A DNA stretch of 64,000 bases from Hyaloscypha bicolor E. Its lineage: Eukaryota; Ascomycota; Leotiomycetes; Helotiales; Hyaloscyphaceae. Location: the NCBI RefSeq assembly GCF_002865645.1, contig NW_020194615.1, positions 682,001 to 746,000 of the forward strand, in the 5' to 3' direction. A program made the translations under genes and the position numbers. The notes beneath the pieces are model-generated. The model was given only the letters and a program-made list of their open reading frames with translations, did not search any database and had not been told where the DNA came from. Position 1 is the first letter of the stretch, and the number at the start of each line of letters is the position of its first letter. This document shows, one piece after another, positions 36,779 through 47,600 of the stretch.

Positions 36779-37619
36779 TAATTGCTTTTCTATTTCTAAT
36801 AAATTTAAGCCGGAAGTAGCTAAGAAAATAGGCAAGTATTTATTAAAGGTAATAAGAGAAAAGACTTTAAATATAGTCTATTTAACTAGATAAATAAATG
36901 CCTTTAGCTAAATAATCTATAAGTCTGGAATTATAAATAAGTATTAATTCTCGAATAATATATAAATTAAAGAATAGCTTAATAATAATTTACTATTTAA
37001 TAGGCCTTTTATTATAATTATAATAAGTTTAATTACTATTAAGAATAAAATATACGAAAATAAAGTCTTTTATAAGGTTCTTAAAGCCTCTTATCTAAAG
37101 CTTTTCTCTCTTATTAAAGGCTAATTCAAAAATATTATAAATAATATAAAATTTAAAAAAGCTATTTATTTAAAGTATATTAGTATAATTTATAATATAA
37201 TTTACTATAATAAGCCTTTTTAATATCTAGTAATAAAAGCGGAAATTAAATAATAATTAAAAGCAAATATTAATTAATATAAAGAACTATATTAGATTTA
37301 ATATAAGAATATAATTAAGTAGGTTCGGATTATCTTTAAGTAAGTTCGGAAATATAAAATAAGACTATTTAAAAGTAATAAGTCTTATTTTAGATATATA
37401 GAAGAGAAATTAAATTAGCTAATAGAAGAGAATCCTAATTATTTTATTATTTCAGATTCTAAATAGAATTTTTCTATTATTTTTAGTATTTAGAGAATAA
37501 ATATAAATAAATAAGAGATCGGATATAATATAGTAAGCTATATTTTCTAAAAATCATATTATTTTAGTAGTTTTAAGGTTTTAATTATATAGTAAAAGCT
37601 ATAGCCTTTTATATATAAC

Positions 37620-38575
37620 TTATAAAAATTATATAAGAAAGCTAGTTTTTCTATAATTCTAGAGAATAATTTCTTCTAAATATTTAATTAATTAAGCTTT
37701 TATATACTATATACTATTTATACTTTATTATTTATACTTTTAATCTTATTATTTTACTATTAAGTTATATTTTATACTCTAGTATATTTTATAGAAATTT
37801 TTATTTTATTATAGTTTTCTTTCTATAATAAGTAAAGCTATAGGCTTAATAGTAAAATCTTTTAAAGAAATTAAATATATAAATATAGACTATAGCTAGT
37901 CTAGTATAAAATAAAATAGTATTTTACTTTTTTATATAATTATATATAATATAAAGCTTTTAGTTCTCGAAATATTATATCTAATTAGTCTAATACTAAA
38001 CTATAACTATTTAATCCCGATTATATATTAAAGGATATCTAGAAATTAGAGCTATATATAAATCCTATAACTATTAAAACCGAGAGATATAATAATATTC
38101 TAAAGCTTTAATAGCTTAAAACCTCTATAACTTCAGATAATTTAATATTCTTATAGAAATAGATTAATAAGAGTATTATACGAGGTAAAGTATTTAATAG
38201 TTCTTATAAACTATATATTTAAAAACTAGTAAATACTATAGAGAATATATTTACTAACTAAATAATTCTTCTAAATAAAAACTTGTTTTTTTTTAAATAA
38301 AATAATAATAAAAACTACTTATAAATTAATTAAAATAACTATAATAAATAATATATAAGTTATAAGTTATAAAGATATTATAAATATATAAAGATAATAT
38401 AATATAAAAAAGGCTATAGCTAAAGTAATATAGGATTAATAATAATTAAATTACGAATTATTATTTCAAGTTCTCGAAAAGAGATTATATAATAAGAAAT
38501 TAGAATAAATAAAGTATAAGATTAGAATATTAGAAATAAAGAAATATTATTTAATACTAGATTTTTAATTTAGAT
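37620..38575 (+). pseudogene. C-terminal part of a second Pogo/Fot1-type transposase
   Basis: A plus-strand reading at about 37830-38060 resembles the stretch of Pogo transposases after the last catalytic residue: a segment ending LQLFNPDYILKDIQ corresponds to the conserved 'G-L-x-P-F-N-P-x-x-V-L' word. It is followed by a helical Gln/Asn/Lys-rich tail to about 38575, typical of the end of these proteins. I cannot find its DNA-binding or catalytic N-terminal half in the bases before it, which belong to the large gene relic, nor inverted repeats. So it is probably a truncated element. The call depends on a short motif. Confidence 0.4.
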
Positions 38576-39249
38576 TTATATTTTAATTTATTTTTAAATA
38601 GTTATAGATATAAGATTATATATTTATATAGTAAAATAGTTTATTCTAATTAGTAAAAAGTATTCAGAAAGAATAGAAACTATTAATTTATAAGTAAAAA
38701 ATCTTAATATACTAATTAATTCTAGTAATAATCTATTTCTAAGTTAAATAACTTATAGAATTTATAATATTTAATATTAATACTTTTATTCTCTTTATTA
38801 TTATTTGAAAAGTATTTAATATTTAACTAAATTAAATATTATTTAGTTAGTAATTCTAAAAATAAATTAAACCGAAATTAGGCTATTATATATATTCTTT
38901 TTTATTATTATAACTCTAATATAATTCTTTTTTAGAAGCTATTATAATATAATAGCTAATTATATTAAAAATAAAATAAATTATATATTTATAAAATATT
39001 ATATTTTTATAAAATACTATATTTTATAATATACTTAATACTAATAATAGAAATCTATATAAATAAAATAAACTTATAGAATAAATAAATAGAAAATATT
39101 TAATATTATTTAAAAAATAGATATTAAAATTATAATAGTTTAAAACTACCTTAATAAATTAAATAAAAAAGCAAGTAATTTATATCTAATTACTATTAAA
39201 TTTAAATATCTCTATAAGTCCGATTAACTAGCTCTATAAATAAAATAAT
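38576..39249. other. AT-rich stretch without recognisable content
   Basis: Low-complexity, TpA-rich sequence. No frame, repeat pair or motif that I can support. Confidence 0.5.
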
Positions 39250-40140
39250 TATATAAGTTTATATAGAATATAAATAAGAAAATAGGAAATATATTTAAAA
39301 GATAAGATATATTATAAATTAAACTATTACTAATAAGCTTTCTAATAATATATCTACTAATAATAAGCTTTCTATTAATAAGTTTACTAATAAGTCTATT
39401 ACTCTTACTATTAATAATCCAGCTATTATTAAGCCAAATATAATAGGGCTTCTAAAAACTTTAAGAAATGTCTTATATTAAGAATATACTAATAGAGTTA
39501 TAATAACTTCTAATTCTAGTCTAGTTAATAAAGTAATTATTAATAAACTAATAAATAATAATCTATTATTAATAACTTATACTAATAAAATAACTATTTT
39601 AAATAAGTATTTTCCGATATTTACTATTAATTTAAAACCCTTAAATAATATAGTTATATCTAGTAAATTATTAATATCTATAGCTAATAGTATTTATTAA
39701 AACTTTCCTCTTATATTTTTAATTCTATTTCTTATTTCTAAAAACTTAAATACTAGCCCAGATATTTTCTTATTAAAATTCTATAGAATTTCTAATTCTT
39801 ACTAAGATATAGATAATATTAAAATATTAGTATCTAATACGGGTTTATTCGAGTTAATATTCTTCTATAAAGATTTATTAAGCTATTTATTATCTGAGAC
39901 TAATAGTACTAATATTAGTTTACTAGATATTATTATATATTCTCTTTTTATAAAGTAATTAGTACTTAATAATATAGCTTAATTACTAGAATATATTCTA
40001 GTAATACTTGAAAATATATATAATAATAGCTATATTTCTAATTTATTTATATCTGAAACTTTAGAAAATATTCTTATAAAGAATAATTATACTAATTTTA
40101 TAAAGATTATAACTAATATTATAGAGAGTTAAACGAAATA
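39250..40140 (+). pseudogene. Ser/Thr/Asn-rich ORF relic, unidentified
   Basis: One plus-strand frame reads for nearly 300 codons with only a handful of TAA/TAG stops. It is dominated by Asn, Ser, Thr, Ile and Leu, with repeated words such as NKLS, NISTNNKLSINK and TNKSITLTINN. If Asn and Ile codons are read as RIP products of Asp, Ser and Thr, the original was a low-complexity Ser/Thr/Pro/Asp-rich protein, as in fungal disordered regions. It ends at TAA near 40132. No domain is seen. It may be the 3' part of a gene whose start lies in the unreadable stretch before it. Confidence 0.4.
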
Positions 40141-40600
40141 TAATTATCTAATTATAAAGCCTATATTAGATATTAGATATTATATATAAAAGGCTTTAGG
40201 AAATTAAACTAAATAGTTTAAAATATATCGGAAATTAATATTAGATAAATATAACCTATAAAGATTAAGTTAAGTTATAGTATTTGAAGTATACTATTAT
40301 ATATTTTAATATTAGAGAACTTTTAGGAAAAGAATTATAAGATCTTTTCTTCGAGTTAATAGAGCTTATAGGCAAATTTAATAAGGAAAACAATTATAAA
40401 AATATAATAAAATATATTAAGAAAAATAATACTAATAATATAAAGACCCGATTCTAATAGTTATAGAAAGAGATATTTTACTAGCCTATAATTTAATAAT
40501 AAGTAAAGATAATTGGCCCACTTCTTGAATTATTAGGTCCAAAAACAGAAATTACTTTATAAGAAAAACTAGTAGCAAAAAAACTTATAATTATTATAGA
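40141..40600. other. Edge of the AT-rich block, no feature seen
   Basis: Still TpA-rich; base composition begins to rise after about 40480. Nothing assignable. Confidence 0.5.
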
Positions 40601-40879
40601 ATATAGTTAAAGCAGAAATAACTTCTTTAAATAAACGGTATACCTAAAGCTTCTGTCTAATTTAAGAGACAAAGAAATAACGGCTTTTCTTTTTAGATAT
40701 ACTAGTAAGTTTAAGAGCTATTTCTTTTAATATCCCAAAGAACTTAATATATTACTTTCCTAGAACCAAGTCTATAACTTCTCTCTTTAATAGCTCCGTT
40801 TGAGAGTTATTGCTCGAGAAGGGAATAACTTCTCTGGGTAGAGTAATATTAAAAAATAATGAATTTGTAACCGGCTTTA

Positions 40880-41460
40880 TACTCTATAAAATATATACTA
40901 GGGAGACTACCTTAGCGTCTGGAACCAAGACTTAATAGAGTATAAGGAATTCTTGGCTAATTACAGCCTGAAATCTACTTCTGGGAAATCAAACTCTTAT
41001 ATTCTCTACTATAGGATTAAAGGCCAGCTTGACCGTAATAAGTCTATTTATGTTAGCTTTATCCCCTATAAAGGTCAATCCGCAAAAGAACTTTAAATAA
41101 CAAGACTTCTTTAACCAAACTTCTTGCTATTGCTCCGTTGGTCGCTATTGCTCCTAGAGACTTCCTTGGTCTCTTCCCAGGGCGGCTTCGGTATACAGAT
41201 CAGAAGCCAACCAGAGCTATTAGCGGGCCAGTCCCAAATCTTTGGCTAGATTATTCGGAGGTAATGGGAAAGCTAAATAAGATAGAAGTGGCAAAGGCTG
41301 GCAAAATAACGAACGTCTGTCTTGCGTGGGAAGGCGTGAATAAGGTAAAGGGGGACAAGTCCTTCTGCCAATATTTGAGAGTCTTGGTCATAGCCACACG
41401 GCAGATTATGCTATTCGATTAGCTTATTCGTCCATCTTTAAGGGCTGCTCTCTGGACATA
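40880..41460 (+). pseudogene. Broken gene fragment, possibly SET-like
   Basis: A plus-strand reading starts near 40900 (VWNQDLIEYKEFLANYS), changes frame at about 41090, and continues as an open frame through 41422, ending FD-stop where a Gln codon is likely (TAG). The second part reads FLGLFPGRLRY, then GPVPNLWLDYSEVMGKLNKI, then TNVCLAWEGVN and LRVLVIATRQIM. This order (short basic loop, L-W-L-D, G-x-[IL]-N, N-x-C, then V-x-A-x-R-x-I) recalls the SET methyltransferase fold, but the signature N-H-S-C-x-P-N is not present, so the family is only suggested. One frameshift and one stop make it non-functional. Base composition is much closer to normal coding sequence than in the AT-rich blocks. 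Confidence 0.4.
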
Positions 41461-41627
41461 ACGGAAGACTCGGACTCCCAAGGACGTTAATGGTTTTCTG
41501 GTAAGTTGATATGCAGAATAAGGCGTTTTTAGTAAACGCGGTATAATGTACCTGGAAAATCAATAATAATAATAGTTAGGCTCAGCCACTATTCATTACG
41601 TGAATTCTTATCTTTATGCCTATATAT

Positions 41628-41966
41628 TCACTCCATCCTGTTACTAACCATTCCCCTCAGCACCAAGTAGCTAGCTTCACAATTTGCTTGACGGTACTGC
41701 TTTCGAATATAGCGCTTGATATTGTCCCTGCGCTTGAAGATATAATTGGTTCTATAGCTATCCACTAGGCACTTGTAAAGGCTTGGTGGTATTATGGACA
41801 TTATTGATATAGCGTTAAAGGTCCTTGGAATATTTGAAGGGTGATCTATTGCACCCAGGGAAGCAGTACTTTGCGAGGGGACGGGGGAATATAAGATTAA
41901 AGATTGATCCCAATGCCATATGTGAACTAATATTTGGTGGTAAATGATACTCCGCATCGAAAACAC
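41628..41966 (-). CDS. Hypothetical 112-residue ORF
   Basis: An uninterrupted minus-strand frame from ATG 41966 to TGA at 41628 reads MFSMRSIIYHQILVHIWHWD at its start, and its second half is basic (FKRRDNIKRYIRKQYRQAN). It has no recognisable domain or signal peptide. It lies in the GC-richer island between the SET-like fragment and the inverted-repeat element. It may be the surviving end of a longer broken gene on the minus strand, since the reading looks natural before and after, or a chance frame. Confidence 0.3.
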   Translation of the reverse strand: MFSMRSIIYHQILVHIWHWDQSLILYSPVPSQSTASLGAIDHPSNIPRTFNAISIMSIIPPSLYKCLVDSYRTNYIFKRRDNIKRYIRKQYRQANCEASYLVLRGMVSNRME

Positions 41967-42276
41967 ATGGTTGGCGAGCTTAAATCCAAAGGATCAGGAT
42001 CTGATCCTGCAAATATAGCTACTGCCGCATCTAACTAACAAGCATCATTATTTTCGTGGCTACTCTGAGCTTCATAACCCCTCTCGAACATAGATAAGAT
42101 CTCTGTCCTCTCGGCCATGCCTTGAGAGTGGTTGATAAAGGCGAGTGAAGTCAATATATAAGATGATGGCAGTACGGAGAACGCGGCATAAAGTGACGGG
42201 ATTACAGGGCATAATTATATGCAGTTCACCAAAGTGCCCTGTAAGGTCTTACTTGCCCCCTGAAGGGTATTTTGCT

Positions 42277-42296
42277 AAAAAAAAAAGGGGGGGGGG
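42277..42296 (+). repeat. A10-G10 homopurine tract
   Basis: Ten A followed by ten G just outside the left end of TE7. It is either a real slippage-prone tract or an assembly artefact. Confidence 0.8.
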
Positions 42297-42303
42297 CTTG
42301 CAG

Positions 42304-44005
42304 GTGGGGTAAATCACCTGATTAATTAATCATATTTGAAGATATACTTTAGTTATATACTGCTTCTTTCTCTTGGCCCTTCTTTTGCTCTTCCTTATAC
42401 TCGTTCCCTTCCTTTAATCTAATTACCTCTTTTATGTAATAAGGAATTGCCTTAATCCACTCCTAAATTTTTCTTTAAAAAAGATCCTCCTAGTATTTCT
42501 CTCACCTTACTCTTAGCTTCTTTCTATTACCTGTAAGTTCCCGCTTTATAGTTTCTTTCTTTATATAAAACCATATAGGCTTAATAGTATTGAGATTAGG
42601 TAAATTACTTGGCCAGAATATTTTTATAATTCTCTAAAGGTTATAAATCCCTTATTAGTAATGAGATTTATAGGCTAGTATATTATTCTCCTAAATAATA
42701 GTATTTAAATAATTCTTTAGGCATTTCTTTATAAAAAGCAAAAGCTTTATAATAAGGATTTCTCTTTAGTATTAGTACTAATTAATTTCTCTATATCTAT
42801 TCTTTACTATAAAAGCTCCGGCTTTCTTATTATATTTCTATATTTTTCTCGTTTTACTAGGTTTTCTGCTATAAACTTTAATCTAGTTCCTTAGCTACTT
42901 CCTTTATTCTTTCTTCTACTTCTATTTATTAGCCTTCTTAATTAAGGAATTTCTTATATCCAAATTAGCTTTTCTTTCTTACTTTTACTAGGCTATTCCC
43001 TTTTCCTATATATAATATAGCTCCTTTTTATTATATAAGAAGAATTCCCAAAATATAAACTTAGAGAAGCCTTTCTAGTATTTCCTTATATAATACTTAT
43101 TATAAGCTTCTCCTAAAAGCCTTTAGATTCTTCTTTTCTCTTATATATTATCTAATTATACTACTATTTTGTCTATAAAAATCACATTTTTCTAATCTTT
43201 AAGACTCTAATACTTATACTCTAAATACTAGTCTAGTTTCTTCTTTTTACTAAACTTATTTAAACCAGGCTTTATTATTAGTTTATACTAAGAATAGCTA
43301 GCTACTATAAGAAACTTCTAAACTATTCGAAAGGTAATCTTATAAGCTCTTCTTCTTACTTCCTTTATAATAATAGTATAGGAGAAACTATAAGTAGTCG
43401 AATTTTAAAATACTATTTGCAAAATATACTTAATTATAGTAGGCGAGATTACTAGCTTATTAGAACGAGATTAATTAAATATATAAGAGGTTTCCAGAAA
43501 TATATCCTTATATTCTCTCTATCTATACTATCTAGTAAGGCTTGCAAGCTTATAAATACGAGTTCTAGATACTTCTATAGCTTTCCTAATATTACCTATA
43601 GATTGTCTTTACTTAAGTATATAAATAGCCTTGATTCTAGTACTAGTAGAATACTCTTTATATATAATATTAGATATAGTAAAAGCTATAGAAGTAGCTA
43701 TAGAAGAAGAGAGAATAAGGCTTAATATAATCCAATTATTATCTTTATTTTCTAAATTGGATAGTAAATTATACCAGGTATTCTCTTTATCTTTAGTAGT
43801 TATACTACAGGCTAATTTGTTTGAATCGGAGGAATCAGGAGGAGAGGAGAGCTCTGATTGGTTATCTAATAAATCAGGGAAGTCAAATAAACCACTAAAG
43901 GTAGCCATAATTACTAGCTTCAAATGGGAAAGTGAAAGTAAAGAAGAGAGTAAGTAAAGAGCTTGGGGAAGGGTGAGAAGGGGGGTAAAGTGAGCTTTAC
44001 CCCAC
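42304..44005 (-). mobile_element. TE7: Tc1/mariner-like DNA transposon
   Basis: The ends are short inverted repeats GTGGGGTAAA (42304-42313 and, inverted, 43996-44005). The right end also folds on itself (GGGGTAAAGTGAGCTTTACCCC). Between them is a minus-strand transposase relic. TA is present after the right end (44006-44007) but the left flank reads AG, so the target duplication is not confirmed. AT-rich sequence begins and stops exactly with this element inside GC-richer surroundings, which supports the boundaries. Confidence 0.75.
42330..43923 (-). pseudogene. TE7 Tc1-like transposase relic
   Basis: Open from ATG 43923 (or 43908, MATFSG) to about 43609. The N-terminal part is Ser/Asp/Asn-rich, then TRIKAIYILKQRQSIGNIRK-like sequence starts the helix-turn-helix. 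The reading continues with frameshifts and stops. KIFLIQNSTT-like words near 43380-43420 and a core region near 43140-43200 fit the Tc1 DDE fold, and the reading near 42560-42640 fits the end of the core (KNILAKQF for the N-S-P-D-L-N-P-I-E area, heavily changed). The last part (about 42480-42540) has KVREILGGS, which fits the usual C-terminal helix. The length suits a Tc1-like transposase with an N-terminal extension. The 43631-43957 plus-strand frame is its shadow. Confidence 0.7.
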
Positions 44006-44233
44006 TACCGATTACGGACACAGGCCTAAAATACAGGGGCTAAAGGCCCTATTAAAGCTTGTGGCTTAATGTAACCTCCTAATCGGCTACATTATGTTTC
44101 AGGGAGCTTTAGGGGCCTTACGCCTCTATTGGAAGGTAATTACGGGGCTTACAGGGCTCGCTGAGACACTGCAGGCCCTATTAGTGGCCCTATAATTATG
44201 CATGCACCTGTAATCCCGTTACTTTATGCCGCG

Positions 44234-44600
44234 ATCTGTATAGATCGTTATTTTAATGGTTTGCTGTCTTCCATGATTTCCTTAGCGGCCGCCTTCCTCA
44301 CGGCTCCTTGCATTCCACACTCACGGCTCTTTATATTTAATACCGCAGCTTATTGGATATGTGAGTATTGAGATTTGGCGGCTTCTTTACGGGTAGCTAT
44401 TCTATTAATAGTAAGTAGTGGCAAGACCGTTATTTGTGGAGAGTAATAATGAGCGCGAGCGATGTCTCCATTCACCTGTTCGAGGGCAATTGCTTCTCTC
44501 TGGGCCTGAAGTCCTATCCCTTATCGTGATTATACTATACCGCTACCATAATAGTATAGTTGGCCTTAACCTAGTATTAGGCAAGCTGTGACTAAGAAGA
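44234..44600. other. GC-richer spacer, no feature seen
   Basis: Lies between the inverted-repeat element and the deaminase pseudogene. Contains a NotI-type site GCGGCCGC near 44285-44293 and little TpA excess. I see no frame or repeat. Confidence 0.5.
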
Positions 44601-44609
44601 AATATAGTC

Positions 44610-47600
44610 TTAAGAACCCGAGCAAAACGTCCCATAATTAACTATTTGGTCCATCTTTAGATAATAGATACCTGAGGGGCCCATAATATTGTATACTTTA
44701 TAATTACAAGGGAAATAGAAGTAGTTAATACTTTTACTATCTGCTATCCTTATACTTAATCTACTATCCAGGTTCGGAAAACCGATATACTCGGCTCGAT
44801 TCATGTCAAATAGCTTTCGTCTTGTGTTAGGAACTAGAGTATCGAGGTACTTCTCGAGGCTTCCCCGTTGTCCGCTCTCCTTTGCCTCCCCTATTGCCCC
44901 CGGGTTAAAGCCTGGTAATTTAAACAAATATATATAGAAGTTAAGTAGCCGCTATCTCTCCCAGCTACTAGCCAGGTGAAATCCGTAGGCTACGTCGGAC
45001 TCGGAGTCCAAGTGTGTCTCGAAATATTAGTGGCATGGTCGACCCTCGCGTATCCGGAAGTAATTATAGTATTAGCCCGAGAGAGCATATTCCACTCCTA
45101 TTATTAGCCGATAGACCGCGTATTGGTATGGAGGGGGCATATGAAGTCTGATGCCGTGACGTTCCAGATTCGAAAGATTAATGTCATGAGTTGCCATTAA
45201 TTCTGCCATTATCGAGGCTTTGTATGCGGATATAATATCGTTAAAGGTAGCGTTAGAGGAAGCCAAGGCTAAATACTTGTCTGCGAGCTCCTGGCGTTAT
45301 AAGAAGGACTTATAGTAGTAGAATCCAAAGTTGATCTAAGCTGAGGAGCAGATGTCGGGAAGCCGCCAGATTGAAGGTTGAATAGTAATAAAGAGCTTGA
45401 AAACCTCTGCCTCCTGGGCATTAAACCTGCATCCTTCCTCTATCTTATCCGTTACTTTGAGAGAGTCGATTGTCTCTGCAAATGCTATAACCCAGATTTC
45501 ATATGTCTCCTTGTCTGGATCCGGAATAGTAAACGGCCTTGCTACTTAACGGGCCAAAAACCACGAGATGCAGCTATATTTACTCTGTCCGCCCATTTGC
45601 TTAATGAATTATTAATAGCATAGCTCTAAGAAATTGGCGAGATTACCGGCTTCCAAGGATACCTGGAGGAGTTTTATAGGGGAACGATATCTTGATATAA
45701 TAGTATTATAGAGGCAGACGAGGTAGACTGCCTCTATCCGGCTGGAGTAGTTATTGAATCCAAAGGTGCGGCAGATATAGTTATTGGCGAATAGCTCTAA
45801 AAGAGAATTGTGAATATTTTTCATATTCTCGGACACTATCTCTTTCTTTACCCTCCTGATAATTAGTCTCAAAAAGTCCACGTTATTTGGCCGATTCAAG
45901 GTCCTGTAAATAAAGACGTGGGCACTCTAGTTTCGCCTCTGATAAGTTCTGGAATAATACCATATCCGACATGCCGAGTATCTACGCTTTGCCGGACTAT
46001 GGCAACGTCGGCACGGTTTTAGGTATTAGTCTCGCATTGGCGGTATCTAGTCCATCTTCTCTAGCGAATATGTTCCCCTATCATAATTGATTTTAAAGGT
46101 TTTAGTCTCTTTAATTAGCAGTATTTGTCCCATATCTGGCATGCTTGGCGCCAAAAACGAGGCATATCCAGGTTTTTGAGGTAAAGGTATAAATTGAACC
46201 TGCCCGTCGAACGCCGAAACTTCACCAGGAAATATTATTTTGCTATAAGGTTATTAATATTAGGCATGCTAACGAATCCTTGTATAACTCACGTCACGAT
46301 TAATGGTCTTTTAGAGTAAGACGGGGTTTCCCGTCATATGGCCTGTGCCGTTAACAGGGCCGCCGTTAATTACTGAATGAGGTCTCAATATGGAGAGGGG
46401 TATGGCATGCTAAGTAGTATTCGTAAAAGTTTTTTGAGAAATATAGAGAATTGGCGCATTAGACGAACTGGCTGATCCGGGTCTTCTCGCGTTACTAGTG
46501 CTTGCGGTAATGCCTATCTGGGAAATACTGCCTTATACGTTCCACGCGTAGTGAAAGTTCCATGCATAACGCGAAATTCTTCGCAAAAAAAGTAGTATTT
46601 CCTACTATATCTAATATAGGAGAATATCTTCCCGGTAAACCCTTTAGGGAGATCCAGACTCGTCTCAAGGTAGTATATTAGCTGAACCTCCGCATAGACC
46701 GTCCTCTTTATCTGCAATAGCTACATGTATTTCTCGACCTTGCCTCGAAAGAACCTCGTTTATGCCTCGGTCTGTAGGCAGTATCCAAGGGCTATTAAGA
46801 CTTCAAGCGGAGTCCTTTTATTAGGGTTGGCCTTGCTTGCGAGCCTAAATTTGCTTGGCACGGGAGGAAAGTTAACGGATTTAAAGTTCTTTGAATTTAA
46901 TACGAGATATACTAGTATTACTACACTATAGTAAATACGGGTTAAAAATAGAAGAGTATTCCAGGCTTTCCGGAAGCTTTGCTCATATTCATATAATACT
47001 TGTCTAAGGAGACCCTTTAGTACTAGCTGCTATCGAGGGTATTAAATAATGCTATATACCCTCTTGAGGAGTGTCTTTGTTTGACTTGAACGTATAGGGT
47101 CAAAGGCCGGGCTATTAAAGAGGCTTTTAATTTCGCGGAACGCATCTGCCACGGCCTCTTCTTTCTCCTGGTTGGAAAGGCAGTCAATAGCCATATCAGA
47201 AATAGAGGTCTTATCTATTGGTTTATAGCGGAATTCGAACTAGAGCCCATAGTTATCCGCCCATTCCCTTATTGAGATCGGACGCATGTATTAGTGCTCA
47301 AGCACGTCTCTTGTGAGGGTATTTGGCGAAGGGATACGGATAACCCGAGCGAACGTATCTTGAAGTATTGAGGAGTAGAACTCTACGCGAGGTCTTTACT
47401 AATTGAATATGAGTTCGAATGCTAGGTCAAGGCTGTCTGGTTGCTTCCCCGCTACTCGCTAATCATGGTAGTTAGTTTAATAGGCCTAATGAAACGAATA
47501 GTCGTCGTAAGTCTTTTCCACATATCATTTTTTAATATCATCTCTAATAAATCCTTTAAACTTCGCAAGAAAGTTTCATCCACGTCGTTAAGGCCTTCGT

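Larger units (their letters stand above)
32650..37615 (+). pseudogene. Relic of a large unidentified single-frame gene, split by TE6
   Basis: Two plus-strand segments, about 32650-34775 and 36779-37615, join across the TE6 insertion into a reading of roughly 950-1000 codons. Stops are almost only TAA/TAG at plausible Gln and Trp positions, and I see no clear intron. The N-terminal third reads as helical, Lys/Glu-rich sequence (LELTKEELKDY). A polar Lys/Glu/Asp/Ser-rich region follows at about 33590-33790, and a more hydrophobic, aromatic C-terminal part includes NYFIISDSK-like words near 37435-37460. I recognise no domain. It could be a host gene family or the cargo gene of an unrecognised transposon; strong RIP implies that more than one copy existed. 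Confidence 0.5.
42182..44233. mobile_element. Inverted-repeat (MITE-like) element, about 350 bp without its TE7 insertion
   Basis: The left end (42182-42209, CGCGGCATAAAGTGACGGGA...) and the right end (44207-44233, ending TACTTTATGCCGCG) are inverted copies over about 27 bases with few mismatches, followed inward by related ATAATTATGCATGC-like words on both sides. Between them sits the Tc1-like TE7. Without it, some 120 bp remain on the left and 228 bp on the right. No frame is seen in these parts. It is GC-rich and little mutated, as expected for an element too short for RIP. The target duplication is not clear. Confidence 0.6.

Noticed and set aside
43631..43957. 108-codon plus-strand ORF
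   Set aside because: Complementary to the N-terminal part of the TE7 transposase, which has the recognisable reading on the minus strand.
45378..45623. 81-codon plus-strand ORF
   Set aside because: Lies opposite the deaminase pseudogene and shows no domain.
46725..46931. 68-codon plus-strand ORF
   Set aside because: Antisense to the deaminase pseudogene.
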